Source of the DNA: Fragum whitleyi
Lineage: Eukaryota > Mollusca > Bivalvia > Cardiida > Cardiidae
Reading direction: 5' to 3'
Assembly: GCA_948146395.1 (NCBI GenBank)
Contig: OX411558.1
Coordinates: 51,469,622 to 51,533,621, forward strand
DNA length: 64,000 bases
Positions 31,025-42,081 of this stretch are shown here, in pieces. The notes under the pieces are model-generated. The model did no database searches, was not told where the DNA came from, and saw only the letters and a program-made list of their open reading frames with translations. A program made the translations under genes and the position numbers. Position 1 is the stretch's first letter. Each line of letters opens with the position of its first letter.

Positions 31025-31795
31025 TACCAAAGTTGTTCAAATAAATGAAACCCGCCCTTAACTTTCCCTTTACCTTTAAATCTTTAAAAAATCTTCTCTG
31101 AAACCAGACGACAGCTTTCATATCTGGTATGTAGCATGATCTAGTGGACCTCTACCAAGTTTGTTCATATCAAGACCCTTGGGTCATATTTGGGCTTTGC
31201 CCGGGCCCAACCCTTTTTACATAGAATCAAAGAGCGAAAGACCTCTACAAAGGTAGACCTCTACCAAGTTTGTTCATATCAAGACCCTAGGATCATATTT
31301 CAACCCTTTTTACATAGAATCAAAGAGCGAAAACCTTTAAAAATCTTCTTTAATCGAAACCAGAGGACACACTGCTTTCATTTTTGGTATGTAGCATCAT
31401 CCAGTAGGCCCCTACCAAGTTTGTTCATATCAAGACCCCTTGGGTCATATTTGGGCTCCACCCTTGCGCATCCCTTTCAGCTCATCTGAGCATGAAGGGT
31501 GAAAAAAGGAAAACCTTCAAAAATCTTCTTCTCTGAAACCAGTTGGCAGACAGCTTTCATATTTAGTATGAAGCATCATCTTATGGACCTCTTCCAAGTT
31601 TGGTCATATCAAGACCTTGGGGTCCAGCCGGGTGTATCCCTTTTTAGATAGAATCATAGAGCAAAAGGCATATCTGTCTTGCCCTTTGCTGAAAAGTTCC
31701 ATGGTATTGATCTTAGGCAATTATCTTCTTTTTGACATCTGCCTATCTAATTAATGTGATGTCCCAGGGGTCAAAGATACTCAGGTGAGCGGTTT
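31025..31795 (+). mobile_element. Helentron-like element, right part after LINE copy 2
   Basis: Continues the core interrupted at 24800: tandem units with CTACCAAGTTTGTTCATATCA at about 31152, 31260 and 31409. Ends with the subterminal CTCAGGTGAGCGG at about 31780; the usual GGACCATCATGGTCC hairpin is missing because a second element starts eight bases later. The ORF at 31190-31489 is repeat sequence. Confidence 0.8.
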
Positions 31796-31803
31796 TCATT
31801 TTT

Positions 31804-33373
31804 AGCTCACCTGAGCACATCGTGCTCAAGGTGAGCTTTTGTGATCATTGAATGTCCGTCGTGTGTCGTCTGTCGTCCGGCGTCAACAATCTTAGTGTTT
31901 ACACTCTAGAGGCCACAAATATGGCCCAATCTTCATGAAACTTGGTCAGAATGTTGGCCAGGTCACAAGGATGAACCCTATTGAAAATGGGAAGGATCCA
32001 TGCCATATCATGGGAAAAGGGGCCATAATGACAATTTTCTTGTTTACACTCTAGAGGCCACAAATATGGCCCAATCTTCATGAAATTTGGTCAGAAGGTT
32101 GGCCAAGCCACAAGGATGATCCCTATCGAAAATGGGAAGGATCTGTGCCGTCATAGCGCAGTTGGTAGCGCGTCGGACTGTCAAACTAGAGGTCACGGGT
32201 TCGATCCCCGACGGCGGCACTCATTCTTTCCGACTATTTGTCTCTCACCAATGGGTCGATAATCGTAGATCTATGTGAGATAGTAGCTGGAGGCTAGGAA
32301 AGGATGTAATGGTAGTACTGGCGTGAGAAATACCAGGAATCCATTGTTAGGTGCTCCAGCCGCCGCGATATAACTGAAATAATGTTGAAAGCGGCGTAAA
32401 ACCCCATTCAATCAATCAATCAACCTATTGAAAATGGGAAGGATCCATGCCATATCACGGGAAAAGGGGCCTTAATGACAATTTTCTTGTTTACACTCTA
32501 GAGGCCACAAATATGGCCCAATCTTTATGAAATTTGCTTAGAAGGTTGGCTAAGCGACAAGGATGATCCCTATTGAACATGGGAAGGATCTGTGCCATAT
32601 CACGGGAAAAGGGGCCTTAATGACAATTTTCTTGTTCACACTCTAGAGGCCACAAATATGGCCCAATCTTCATGAAACTTGGTCAGAATGTTGGCCAGGT
32701 CACAAGGATTAACCCTATTGAAAATTGGAAGGATCTGTGCCATATCATGGGAAAAGGGGCCTTAATGACAATTTTCTTGTTTATGCTCTAGAAGCCACAA
32801 ATACAATTCAATTTTCATGAGACATGATCAGAATAATGGCTAGGTCACTAGGATGAAGCCTATTTAAAATTGTTAAGATCCATGTCGTATCATGGGAAAA
32901 GGGGCCTTAATGACAATATTCTTGTTTACACTCTAGAGGCCACAAATATGGCCAAATCTTCATGAAACTTGGTCAGAATGTTTGTTAGGTCATGAGGATG
33001 AACTCTTTTGAAAATGGGAATTATCCGTGCCATATCACGGGAAAAGGGGCCTTAATGACAATTTTCTTTTAAGAGCTCTAGACGCCACAAATATGGTCCA
33101 ATCTTCATGAAACTTGGTCAAAATGTTTGCCAGGTCACAAGAATGAACTCTGTTTAAAATGGGAAGGATTCATGCCATATCACAGGAAAAGGAGTCTTAA
33201 AGATAATTTACTTGAAATGACTCTAATGGTCACAAAAATGGACCAAACTTAGTGAAACTTGGTTATATGTAGAAACTATCTTCTTTATGACATCTGCCTT
33301 TTTACTTGATGTGATGTGCAAGTGATCAAAGAGAGTCAGGTGAGCGATCTAGGACCATCATGGTCCTCTTGTT
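31804..33373 (+). mobile_element. complete Helentron-like element, AGCTCACC family
   Basis: 5' hairpin AGCTCACCTGAGCACATCG (loop changed), GTCCGTCGTGTGTCGTC tract, about nine units of about 147 bp (CTAGAGGCCACAAATATGGCC), subterminal GTCAGGTGAGCGATC, hairpin GGACCATCATGGTCC and CTTGTT at 33368-33373. A SINE sits in the second unit. No coding capacity. Confidence 0.92.
32147..32422 (+). mobile_element. full-length SINE (GTC head, AATC tail)
   Basis: Head GCCGTCATAGCGCAGTTGG, anticodon loop CTGTCAA (GTC, as in tRNA-Asp), box B GGTTCGATCCC, common body and ATTCAATCAATCAATC tail. CCTAT(C/T)GAAAATGGGAAGG occurs on both sides; because the host is a tandem repeat it could be a long target duplication or two repeat units. 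Confidence 0.93.
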
Positions 33374-34935
33374 TTAACGAAACCCCGACACCTTCCCCCC
33401 CTTTGAGACTGAGCCAGGCAGAGGCTGAGTAAAGGATTGGGTGTAAATTTTTTCTTTTGAGATTTTGCCAATGAAAATCAATTGATCCAAAAACATACTT
33501 TAGAATATAGTTTATTTTAAATATTTCCTGAAAAATGACAAATGATGTAGACGAGAACAATGGTACGGAACCATGGTAACTGGGAGTTAAATATGTAAAA
33601 TTGGTCATTGAGTATGCCTGTTTAACAAGAGTTTAATTTGTAATTTTACATCCTATTTAATTACATATTGATATTTTTTAATGCTAAATATTGAAAAAAA
33701 TATTATATATTTTCTTTTTTAAAATCTGATCAAGTTATAGTTTCATTTAGGTGTAAGATCACCCAGGCAATTACTTCTTAGGTCGCAGGGTGCTAAAACA
33801 ATTTCTTAAAAAATATAACAGTTCCTTAAAAAAATTATTACTCATTCTTCAAGAGTGTTTGAAGCGTTTTGTAGGTACTTATATCAAATTTCTTCTATCA
33901 GATGTTTGATATTGCTCTATTTTGCAGTTAGTGAGTCAGCATTTTTCCTGATTTTCAGAACTACTTTTTGGGTGATGTTGGGTGATGTACACAAAGCGGA
34001 TGGTGGTTTGCCCTACCGAAAGTGTTGGAATTTAGACGGTATGTGCGTTTGACCTAGTTTTGTGGAAAATCCAATGCATCATGCCTGGGTTTATTATGGA
34101 TATTTTAGGAGTGCTAGGTGCATCTTAATAATTTCTGGCACTGCTTTGGCTGAACGAATGTGGTGGAACTTGTGCCATTGTGTGGAAAAGTGGGTTTTAC
34201 ATGTATTTATATAGGAGGATATTTAGGTGAGATGCAACCCATTGTCTTTACAACAACAACAACAATCTTAAATCAAAACGAACAGTCGAAAAGATTTCCC
34301 CCGCATAATTTATAGTTTCTTCCATTGCATTCTGCACCATTTGAAACATTTCTAATTCTTTATAAAGTTTTGAAAATTCAGTAAATAGATCCAAATTTCG
34401 TCGTATTCCATCTCTTTATTTAGAGATTCAGATCCACAAAATCTATAATCGGGAATGAGGTTCGACAATCTATCGCTATCTTTGATTGCCTACAGAAGTG
34501 GTGAGACAACGATTGCTTAGGCGCCACGGAAAGCTGCTGCTGAGATGACGTGGTTTGTGCCATAAGCGACTGAGATGACGTGGCTACTTTTGGCAGCAGT
34601 TGGGTGACTGCCACCCCAGGGGACTTGAAAATTCTCGGTGTAAGGTCATCCAGTTTAGCACCCTCCCTTGTTTGAGCAAGCAACAGATTGACACCTTACC
34701 AATATCGTGTTGATTTTAATCCGCCCGTTGATAGCAAGAAGATGCGAATAGCCCTGATATGTTCTCACGAGGAGATGCTTGGACGAAGACGGCTGATGTC
34801 TTCTGAATTACTATTCTATATGTATTTTATTTTACGTTTCTTGTATTTCTCAAACCGCTCGACTTTTAATCAGTCTTAACTAATGATTCACCTGACAACA
34901 ATTTAAGAAGAGCCTAGGGTTTTTTTCAGTGATTC
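33374..34935. other. stretch without a recognised gene
   Basis: AT-rich. A minus-strand open frame at 34420-34683 is Ser/Gln-rich (VATSSQSLMAQTTSSQQQ) and could be an exon, but no start, splice sites or family support it. A short (ACA)n run is at about 34250. Nothing else identified. Confidence 0.4.
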
Positions 34936-35044
34936 CACCAATGGGTAGATAATCGTTAACCTATGTGGAATAGCAACTGGAGGCTAGGAAAGGGATGTGG
35001 TGTTAGTACTGGTGTGAGAAATACCAGGAAGCCATCAAATCAAA
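34936..35044 (+). mobile_element. SINE fragment with internal deletion
   Basis: Begins in the body (CACCAATGGGTAGATAATCG), loses the AGGTGCTCC...GACGTAAAAC part and ends ATCAAATCAAA. Perfect target duplication TTTTTCAGTGATTC at 34922-34935 and 35045-35058, so the deletion probably existed in the inserted copy. Confidence 0.88.
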
Positions 35045-35098
35045 TTTTTCAGTGATTCATATTTTTGAATTCATGAGTAAAGACTAATTCATAAATCC

Positions 35099-35448
35099 TC
35101 AGGGACAGGCAGGCGGACACACACACAGAAAGAAAAAAACGCAAGATAATTCTCTTCCTGACGACGATCGCGACGTTAATGTCATCATGGGCCTCTTGTC
35201 TGTTGTCTTTGGTAATGGTTGTGTTGTTTCCTGAGTTTCACTGGGCCTTTTCTGTGATGGACCTGTAATTGGTTTCACTGTGGAAGCTTCGCCGTGGCCT
35301 GTCAAGTTGGATTGCAGTGCCCAAGCAGCTCTTGTTCTGGGGAACACAATCTTGTTCTGGGGAACACAACATTTCAAGTCCTGTAACAAAGTCTTTAGGA
35401 ATGAGAACTGGAACAAGATATGTCCCTTTACCCGGCTGATGTGTTATT
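35099..35448 (-). pseudogene. unidentified gene relic with a 20-bp tandem duplication
   Basis: Minus strand. A frame reading GTYLVPVLIPKDFVTGLEML runs up to two tandem copies of a 20-bp unit (GTTCCCCAGAACAAG... at about 35330-35370), beyond which another frame holds a Thr/Pro-rich segment (QKRPSETQETTQPLP). The duplication length is not a multiple of three, so it breaks the frame. The left edge is cut by the Helentron-like start at 35449. The first part faintly recalls catalytic-domain ends of Crypton-like recombinases, but I would not assign it. Confidence 0.3.
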
Positions 35449-36154
35449 AGCTCACCTGAGCACGAAGTGCTCAAGGTGAGCTTTTGTGGTCGCATGATGT
35501 CCGTCATGCGTCGTGTGTCGTCAACATCTATCTTGTAGACACTCTAGAAGCCATATTTTTTGCTCAATCAACCTGAAAATTGGTCAGAATGATTTTCTTG
35601 ATGAAATCTGGGACAAGTTCGAAATTGGGTCAAGTGGGGTCAAAAATGAGGTCACAAGGGTCAAATATTAGAAAAACCTTGTTGACACTCTAGAAGCCAA
35701 ATTTTAGCTCAATCAACCTGAAAATTGGTGAGAATGATCGTCTTGATAAAATCACGGACAAGTTCGAAATTAGGTCAAGTTGGGTCAAAAAAGAGGTCAC
35801 AACCAAATATTAGAAAAACCTTGTCTATTCACACTCTAGAAGCCATATTTTTTGTTCAATCAACGTGAAAATTTGTCAGAATGATTTTCTTCATGAAATC
35901 TGGGACAAGATTGAAATTTTGTCAAGTGGGGTCAAAAATGAGGTCACAGGGTCAAATCTTAGAAAATCCTTGTAGACAATCTAGAGGCCACAACTTTTGC
36001 CCAATCATCCAGAGAATTAGCTAGATTGAAATTGTCTTAAAAAATCTGTCTGGTTTAAATTTGGGTCAAGTGTGGTTACAAACTAGGTTAAGGGGTCACA
36101 TCTTAAGAATGTTAACTCAGGTGAGCGATTTAGGGCCACTTTGACCCTCTTGTT
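35449..36154 (+). mobile_element. complete Helentron-like element, AGCTCACC family
   Basis: AGCTCACCTGAGCACGAAG hairpin, GTCCGTCATGCGTCG tract, four units of about 150 bp, CTCAGGTGAGCGATTTAGG subterminal repeat, imperfect hairpin GGGCCACTTTGACCC and CTTGTT at 36149-36154. A reference-quality copy of the family. Confidence 0.93.
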
Positions 36155-36444
36155 AATATAATTTTGAACTATGCATGCTCTCATTCTTCTAGTTTTTTTC
36201 TATTCCATCTTCGTCCATCCACCTCTTTGATTTGACTACGAAAAAATGTTTCTCCTTTAATCGACTCGGTTCTCCTCTGCGTCTTGCATTGTACAAGGTG
36301 ATTCTGCTACAAACAAAATCGCGTAGCCTTACAAATCGTTCAAGTCGATAAAACGAAATTCGCATGTGATGTATTGAATACTTTTACCATATCCTCCTCG
36401 TCCACTTTGTTTTCAGGAGCCCTTGATTTTTCAAGTCTCCTAAA
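36155..36444. other. no gene recognised
   Basis: AT-rich sequence after the element; no motif found. Confidence 0.4.
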
Positions 36445-36632
36445 TTACATTTTAAATGCGACTTCCCAAAAAGTAACATCTTTATAAAATTCCATAGTCA
36501 TGTCAAACATCTCTAACGCCCTTACTCTTTCATCATTTTTCTTTGCTGTATGATGGCCAATTAAAAAGTCTGTAGCTGTCCTTAGGAGGAAAAATAACGA
36601 ATTTTGCACTCCGTACTTCAGGTAACCGTCAG
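36445..36632 (-). CDS. unidentified short open frame, probable exon or relic
   Basis: About 61 codons without a start: begins DGYLKYGVQNSLFFLL, continues FLIGHHTAKKNDERVRAL and ends FYKDVTFWEVAFKM before TAA. Composition is protein-like, not simple sequence. Its left edge is a SINE-tail remnant at 36634, so the upstream part may have been displaced. Family not recognised. Confidence 0.3.
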
Positions 36633-36633
36633 T

Positions 36634-36664
36634 TTGAATGGAGTTTATGCCCCTTTCAACATTC
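36634..36664 (-). mobile_element. SINE tail remnant
   Basis: TTTGAATGGAGTTTATGCC and CTTTCAACATT match the SINE 3' end in reverse. Only about 30 bp remain. Confidence 0.65.
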
Positions 36665-36666
36665 TA

Positions 36667-37552
36667 AGCTCAGCTGAGCACGAAGTGCACGGGGTGAGCT
36701 CTTGTGATTGTTTAATGTCCGGCGTCCATAATTTCTTTAAACATCATCTCTTAAACCAGTTGGCCGATCATGATGAAACTTGAAAGGGATGTTCCTTGGG
36801 TCAAGCTCTACCAAAGTTGTTCAAATAAATGAAATCCACCCTTAACCATCCTTTTATCCTTAACAAAAAGAGTGAATATATAAAAATCTTCAAAAATCGT
36901 CATTTCTGAAACCAGAAGGCAGACAGATTTAATATTTGGTATGTAGCATCATCTAGTGGATCTCTACCAAGTTTGTTCATATCAAGACCCTAGGATTATA
37001 TTTGTGCTCCACCCGGGCGCAACCCTTTTTACATAAAATCAAAGAGCGAAAATCGTCTTCTCTGAAACTAGATTGCGGACAGCTTTAATATTTGGTATGT
37101 AGCATCTCCTAGTGGGCCTTTGCCAAGTTTGGTCATAATTAGTAATCGTAGACCTATGTGAGATAGCAGCTGGAGGCTAGGAAAGGATGCAGTGGTTGTA
37201 CTGGTGAAAGAAATACCAGGAAACTATTATTAGGTGCTCCAGCCGCCGCGATATAACTGAAAACTGATAACGTAAAACTCTATTCAATCAATCAATCGAT
37301 TGTTCATATTTAGACCCTGGGGTCATGTTTAGGCTTTGCCCGGGCGCATCACTTATGGCTTATCCGAGTACGATGGGTGAAAATAGGAAAACCTTCAAAC
37401 ATCTTCTTTTCTGAAACTAGAAGGCTGTCTGCCTTCATATTTAGTTTGTAGCATCATCTAATGGACCTCTACCAAGTTTGTTCATATAAAGACCCTGGGG
37501 TCTCATTTAAGCTCCACCCGGGTGCATACCGTTTTACATAGAATAGAAGAGA
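36667..37552 (+). mobile_element. Helentron-like element, AGCTCACC family, no 3' end
   Basis: Starts AGCTCAGCTGAGCACGAAG with an altered stem. The core is the same subtype as the element split by LINE copy 2 (GCTCTACCAAAGTTGTTCAA). A SINE interrupts it at 37139 and a LINE scrap ends it at 37553. Confidence 0.8.
37139..37294 (+). mobile_element. 5'-truncated SINE (AATC tail)
   Basis: Body from AATCGTAGACCTATGTGAG to ATTCAATCAATCAATC. Flanks TTGGTCATAATTAG and TTGTTCATATTTAG are a diverged target duplication. Confidence 0.88.
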
Positions 37553-37697
37553 GAAAAGGAACAAGTTGTTTCCGTCTTTTTCGATCTCGAAAGTGCTTAT
37601 GACACCACTTGGAAGTATGGAATAATGAATGATCTCTATGATTTCGGTATTCGAGGAAGTCCATGTGCTTTCGTGCTCACGTTGGATTATTCTAGTT
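37553..37697 (+). mobile_element. chimeric LINE scrap: RT segment fused to 3'UTR
   Basis: 37553-37656 matches the RT core (GTTTCCGTCTTTTTCGATC, FDLESAYDTTW coding). It jumps directly to copy-1-type 3'UTR (GAAGTCCATGTGCTTTCG) at about 37657-37697, skipping about 2 kb. It lacks the normal 3' tip. The ORF at 37625-37846 runs through this junction and is not a gene. Confidence 0.85.
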
Positions 37698-39328
37698 GGC
37701 TCCACTTGCTGAACGCCACTGGGGCTATTGTCATGGCGTTGTGTCTGTCGTGCGTCCGTCTGTGTGTGCGTGCGTCCGGTCGTAAACTTTTCTTTAAAAA
37801 TCTAAGAAACAACTGGATGGATTTCAACCAAACTTCACAGGAATGATCCTTGGGTGTCCCTCTTTCAAAGTTGTTCAAGAAATTTTGATCAAATGAAAAA
37901 CATGGATTTAATGGGCGTGGCTAATTTCCAAATATGGTAAAAAAGTGAGTTTCTCAGATTCTAATCAATGGATACCAATGAAATTTTACATGAATGATCC
38001 TTGGGTGACCCCTTATCAGTCTACAAAAAATCATTGTGATCGGATGAAAAAATGCATTTTATGGGCGGAGGTCATTTCTCTATATGTTATATAGTTGAAA
38101 CTTTGAAAATCATTTTCTCAGAATATAACTGATGGATATCAATCAAATCAAAAACCTTGTGGACTCTCCAGGGGCCATATTTTTTAGCCCAAACATCCTG
38201 AAAATTGGTCAGAATGATTATCTTGATGAAATCCTGGACAAGTTCGAAATTGGGTCGAGTGGGGTCAAAAACTAGGTCACAGGGTCAAATCTTAGGACAA
38301 CCTTGTGGACACTCTAGAGGCCATATTTTTAGCCCAATCATCCTGAAATTTGGTCAGAATAATTATCTTGATGAAATTTTGGACAAGTTCAAAATGGGGT
38401 CAAAAACTAGGTCACAGGGTCAAATCTTAGGAAAACCTTGTGGACACTCTAGAGGCCATATAATTAGCCCAAACATCCTGAAAATTGGTCAGAATGATTA
38501 TCATGATGAAATCTTGGACTAGTTCGAAACTGGGTCTAGTGGGGTAAAAAACTAGGTCACAGGGTCAAAACTTAGAAAAACCTTATGGACACTCTGTAGG
38601 CCATATATTTTGCCCAATTATCCTGAAAATTGGTCAGAATGATTATCTTGATGAAATCTTGGATAAGTTTTAAATTGGGTCATGTGGGGTCAAAAACTAG
38701 GCCACGGGCTCAAATCTTAGATAAACTTGTAGACTCTCTACAGGCAATACTTTTTGCCCAATCAACCTGAAAATTTGTCAGAATGATTATCTTGATGAAA
38801 TCTTGGACAAGTTCGAAATTTGTTCAAGTGGGGTCAAACAGTAGGTCACAGGATCAAATGTTAGAAAAAAACCTTGTGGACACTCTGTAGGCCATATTTT
38901 TAGCCCAATCATCCTGAAATTTGGTCAGATTGATTATCTTGATGAAATCTTGGACAAGTTTGAAATTGGGTCATGTAGGGTCTAGAACTAGGTCACGAGG
39001 TAAAAACTTATACCTTGTAGACACTCTAGAGTCCATCCTTTTAGCCCAATCATCCTGAAATTTGGTCAGAATGATTATCTTGATGAAATCTTGGACAAGT
39101 TTGAAACTTGGTCAAGTGGAGTTAAAAACTAGGTCACATGGTCCAATCTAAGATAAACCTTGTGGACACTCTAGAGGCAAGTTCTAGGTCATTGGGTTAA
39201 ATTTTAGAAATACCTTGAATAGTGATTAGATTGTTAATTCAGGTGAGCGATTAAGGGCCACTATGGCCCTCTTTTTACAAGAATTTCAAGCCTGTGGAGC
39301 GACTCAAGTCATTCATGGCTTTCTTGTT
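37698..39328 (+). mobile_element. Helentron-like element (AGCTCCACTGG family) containing an AGCTCACC-family array
   Basis: Outer 5' end GGCTCCACTTGCTGAACGC at 37698; outer 3' end CCTGTGGAGCGACTC, hairpin AGTCATTCATGGCT and CTTGTT at 39323-39328. Inside, about 38140-39273 is a run of about eight 143-bp units of the other family with its own 3' end (CAGGTGAGCGATTAAGG, hairpin GGGCCACTATGGCCC) but no 5' end. So a 5'-incomplete inner copy, or recombination, lies within the outer copy. Confidence 0.85.
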
Positions 39329-39433
39329 GAACCTTTTCACCCCCGATTCTCATTGTGGAGTATAATTGATCCTGACTGACAGACAGGCAGACGAATCGGC
39401 AAATATATGCTCGCCCTTAGCGAATCGTGTTTT

Positions 39434-39656
39434 TCAAACTTCGAAAAATCGATATTTACATTTGGTTTGGTTTTGCATCGCAAGCAGTTCGTCCAGATGT
39501 TTCGGGGAATAGCCAACTAATTTCACGATTTCTTTTTCTTCCTGCAAATCTGCAATGAAATACAGGTGACCTCTAGTGGATGTTGTCATCTGAGACACGT
39601 TATGAACGTACCCTTCGGGGTTTTCAGTTTTCAAACCTTTTCGGAGTGGACGCCAT
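39434..39656 (-). pseudogene. small protein relic, OB-fold-like, one frameshift
   Basis: Minus strand. An ATG at 39656 in strong context (ACAACATGGCG) reads MASTPKRFEN then stops; another frame takes over and reads NPEGYVHNVSQMTTSTRG, a strand-rich stretch HLYFIADLQEEKEIVKLV and GYSPKHLDELLAM, stopping at 39434. A GYVHxVS start followed by alternating strands and an xxSPKH loop resembles OB-fold single-strand-binding-like proteins found near invertebrate mobile elements; this is resemblance only. One indel near codon 10 explains the frame change. E-box, E2F-like and octamer-like motifs lie 90-125 bp upstream. Confidence 0.4.
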
Positions 39657-39740
39657 GTTGTTTCTTTACAAAATTTTAGTTTGTTCTCGGCTCTATTTAT
39701 ATTTCCGCTTGGTGCTTTGCATAACGCAGAGAACCAAGCC

Positions 39741-39925
39741 AAAGTCACGTGAGAAATAAGGCGGGAAACTTATGCAAATTAGTATATCTCACGATAAATG
39801 ACCTAGCAAAGCAGCACAAGTTAAACGATAGAGAAGTTTTGCCAGATCATTTATCGTGAGGTATAAACTCGCCCAAAACAAAGTCACGCGAGTAATAAGG
39901 CGGGAATCGTATATGCTAATTAGTT
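39741..39925. repeat. direct repeats flanking a hairpin
   Basis: AAAGTCACGTGAG...AATAAGGCGGGAA...GCAAATTAGT (39741-39783) recurs at about 39879-39925 (AAAGTCACGCGAGTAATAAG). Between them CTCACGATAAATGACCTAGC (39787-39806) pairs with GCCAGATCATTTATCGTGAG (39841-39860). This looks like a foldback insertion that duplicated about 40 bp, or a duplicated promoter. Confidence 0.7.
39746..39779 (-). promoter_or_regulatory. promoter-like cluster: octamer, E2F-like, E-box
   Basis: Read on the minus strand: ATTTGCAT (39772-39779), TTTCCCGCC (39760-39768) and CACGTG (39746-39751), all within 34 bp and 90-125 bp before the ATG at 39656. Such motifs are frequent in replication-gene promoters; presence is seen, function inferred. 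Confidence 0.35.
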
Positions 39926-40034
39926 AATCTGTTCTACGAATAGGTTCTGACACAACTAATTTCGCAATCTCCACAGCAGTTATCTTACCTGAATGGGATA
40001 ATTTTAAGGTTTAAGTAGGGTGTTTTTAGGCATG

Positions 40035-40165
40035 AATACCTTAATCCTCGACTAGTCTTAATCGGGCTTAACCCCCTCTCCCATTGGGCAAGAACCTTAA
40101 TCATTAACTAGTTTTAATCATTCTTAATCTCCGTCTTATTCGAGTGTCTTAAACCTTGATCGAGG
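40035..40165. repeat. minisatellite, left part
   Basis: Units with ACCTTAATCCTCGACTAGTC and TTAATCGGGCTTAACCCCC, about 55 bp, the second unit diverged. The same array continues at 41039 after a SINE and Helentron-like core. Confidence 0.75.
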
Positions 40166-40167
40166 GA

Positions 40168-40440
40168 GCCGCCACCATAGCGCGGTTGGTTAGGCATAAG
40201 ACTTCCATTCTGGAAGTAGTGGGTTCGATCCCCGGTGGCGGCAGTAATCCTTTCCGACGTTTGTCTCTCACCAATGGGTAGATAATTGTAAACCTTAGTG
40301 AGATAGCAGTCGGAGGCTAGGAAAGGGTGTAATGGTAGTACAGGTAAAAAAATACCAGGAATCCATTATTAGGTGCTCCGGCCGCCGCGATATAACTGCG
40401 AAATTGTTGAAAGCGACGTAAAACCCATTCAAACAAAATC
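40168..40440 (+). mobile_element. full-length SINE (diverged head)
   Basis: Head GCCGCCACCATAGCGCGG, anticodon loop CTTCCAT (TCC), box B GGTTCGATCCC; body with several changes; tail ATTCAAACAAAATC. No clear target duplication. An older copy. Confidence 0.88.
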
Positions 40441-40998
40441 AACCACATGGCCGATTTTAATGAAACTTTGCCAAACTGTTCCTTGGGTGACCCTCTTTTA
40501 AAATTGTTCGCTTAATTCTGATTGCCCCATGAATATGGGCGGGGGGGCTTATTTTGACCCTGAAATCTTTTAACGTCTACCGAACCACTGAGTTGATTTC
40601 AAATAAACTTTACTAGAAAATCATGGACGACCCTTATCAAGAATTGTTCGCGAAATTTTGATTGGTCAATATGGGCGTGGCAAGGCGCGGTAATTTTGAT
40701 TGGCCGATTAATATAGACCTGGCAGAGCCCGAAATCTTTGGTCGACATCTTCTCCTGAAACACTGGGCCGATTTCAATGAATCTTTACCAGAATGTTCCT
40801 TGAGTAACATTTATCAAAAATTGTTCGCACTTTGCTTGGCCCATTAATATGGGCGTTGCAGGGAATGGCTATTTTGAGCCCATCTTAAAAAACCTTTTCC
40901 AGAATGTTCCTTTGATGACCCTCTTCAAAATATTGGCTGGTGGGCAGGGTTTATTTTCACTTCAAATTCTTGGAAAAAAATCGTCTTCAACAATTAAG
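40441..40998 (+). mobile_element. core units of AGCTCCACTGG-family element without ends
   Basis: Units of the subtype with CTTGGGTGACCCTC, AATATGGGCGTGGCA and CCCGAAATCTTTG, as at 45.6-46.2 kb. Neither a 5' nor a 3' terminus is present. Confidence 0.75.
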
Positions 40999-41001
40999 TA
41001 G

Positions 41002-41028
41002 CCGGCGTCATAGCGCAGTTGGTAGCAG
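41002..41028 (+). mobile_element. SINE head fragment
   Basis: GCCGGCGTCATAGCGCAG TTGGTAGCA is the start of a tRNA-derived head; the rest is missing. 3'-truncated copies are unusual for SINEs, so deletion is likely. Confidence 0.7.
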
Positions 41029-41038
41029 TAGAGTTGAA

Positions 41039-41290
41039 ACAGGGGTTAGAACCTTAATCCTCGACTAGTCTTAATCGGTTTTAACCCCCCCCCCCCTTCC
41101 AATGGGTTAAAACCTTAATCCTCGACTAGTCTTAAAAAATCTTAACCCCCCTCCATTGGGTTAGAACCTTAATCCTCGACTAGTCTTTATCGGTCTTAAC
41201 ACACCCCCACTTTGGGCGAGAACCTTTATCGTCGACTAGTCTTAATCGAGGTTCTTAGACCCCTTTATCGATCTAAAAATAGCTTTGGAT
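41039..41290. repeat. minisatellite, right part
   Basis: Four units of about 55-60 bp: AACCTTAATCCTCGACTAGTC, TTAATCGG(T)(C)TTAACCCCCC, CCATTGGGTTAG. The last units drift in sequence. Confidence 0.85.
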
Positions 41291-41612
41291 GACCTAAGAC
41301 CTAAATCGAACTGAAATAGCTTTGGAAGACCCAAACGAGGGTTTAATTAACCGATATACATAAATGAATTTACTTATATCTTTTTAATTGACACAGAAAT
41401 GAAGAAAAAACCTCGAATACATTTGTAGTACAGACAATAATTATCATATCATGAAAGAAGTTTTAAAAAACCACTGTCCAAATATATCTTTCTAAACACA
41501 CAAATTAATTGAAATTAACTATTAACAAACACAACACCAATCCCTTTAAATTCTAAATTGTTTACAAATCGCCGTCTGGTGTCTGAGGCGTTGATAACGA
41601 TGTCCTAGGAAG
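41291..41612. other. no gene recognised
   Basis: AT-rich sequence downstream (minus strand) of the YqaJ-like relic; may be its 3' flank. Confidence 0.4.
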
Positions 41613-42048
41613 TTATGGGCCTGGACAGAGCTCTCGAAATCTCGGTAGTCTGCACAGCTGGTCAGCAGCTGCAATTGCGCAGTTAACAGCTTGGAACTCC
41701 ACATTCTTCTTGTTCGCCTTCCCCTTTAAGTCCTTGCGCAAAGTTTTTAAGTTAGGTCTTAGGAAAATGTGATAGGTCTCATTCCATTCAAAATTGGCTT
41801 TGATTGTGCGCTCATTGCGCATAGTTACCTGGGTACCAATGTCAAAGCCTGAATCGCATATTCCACATAATACCGGCTTAATGTAACTCGCCGAGTCCAC
41901 GGGACATCTATGATATTCTCGTTTAAAGTCCATGATTGATGCACAACCTACACATGTATATTGAGTGCGGATTCCACAATTTTCACATAATTGATACTCC
42001 ATGTTGAGATTATTGTAGATTACTGCTGTATTTTTTAAGAACTTTCTT

Positions 42049-42081
<33 letters not shown>

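Noticed and set aside
31804..33373. CRISPR-like array of regular repeats
   Set aside because: Units are about 147 bp, diverged and contiguous with no unique spacers; the terminal structures are those of a Helentron-like element.
41039..41180. Telomere-like repeat (TTAACCCCC)
   Set aside because: The C-runs are spaced about 55 bp apart inside a larger unit; it is a minisatellite, not a telomeric array.
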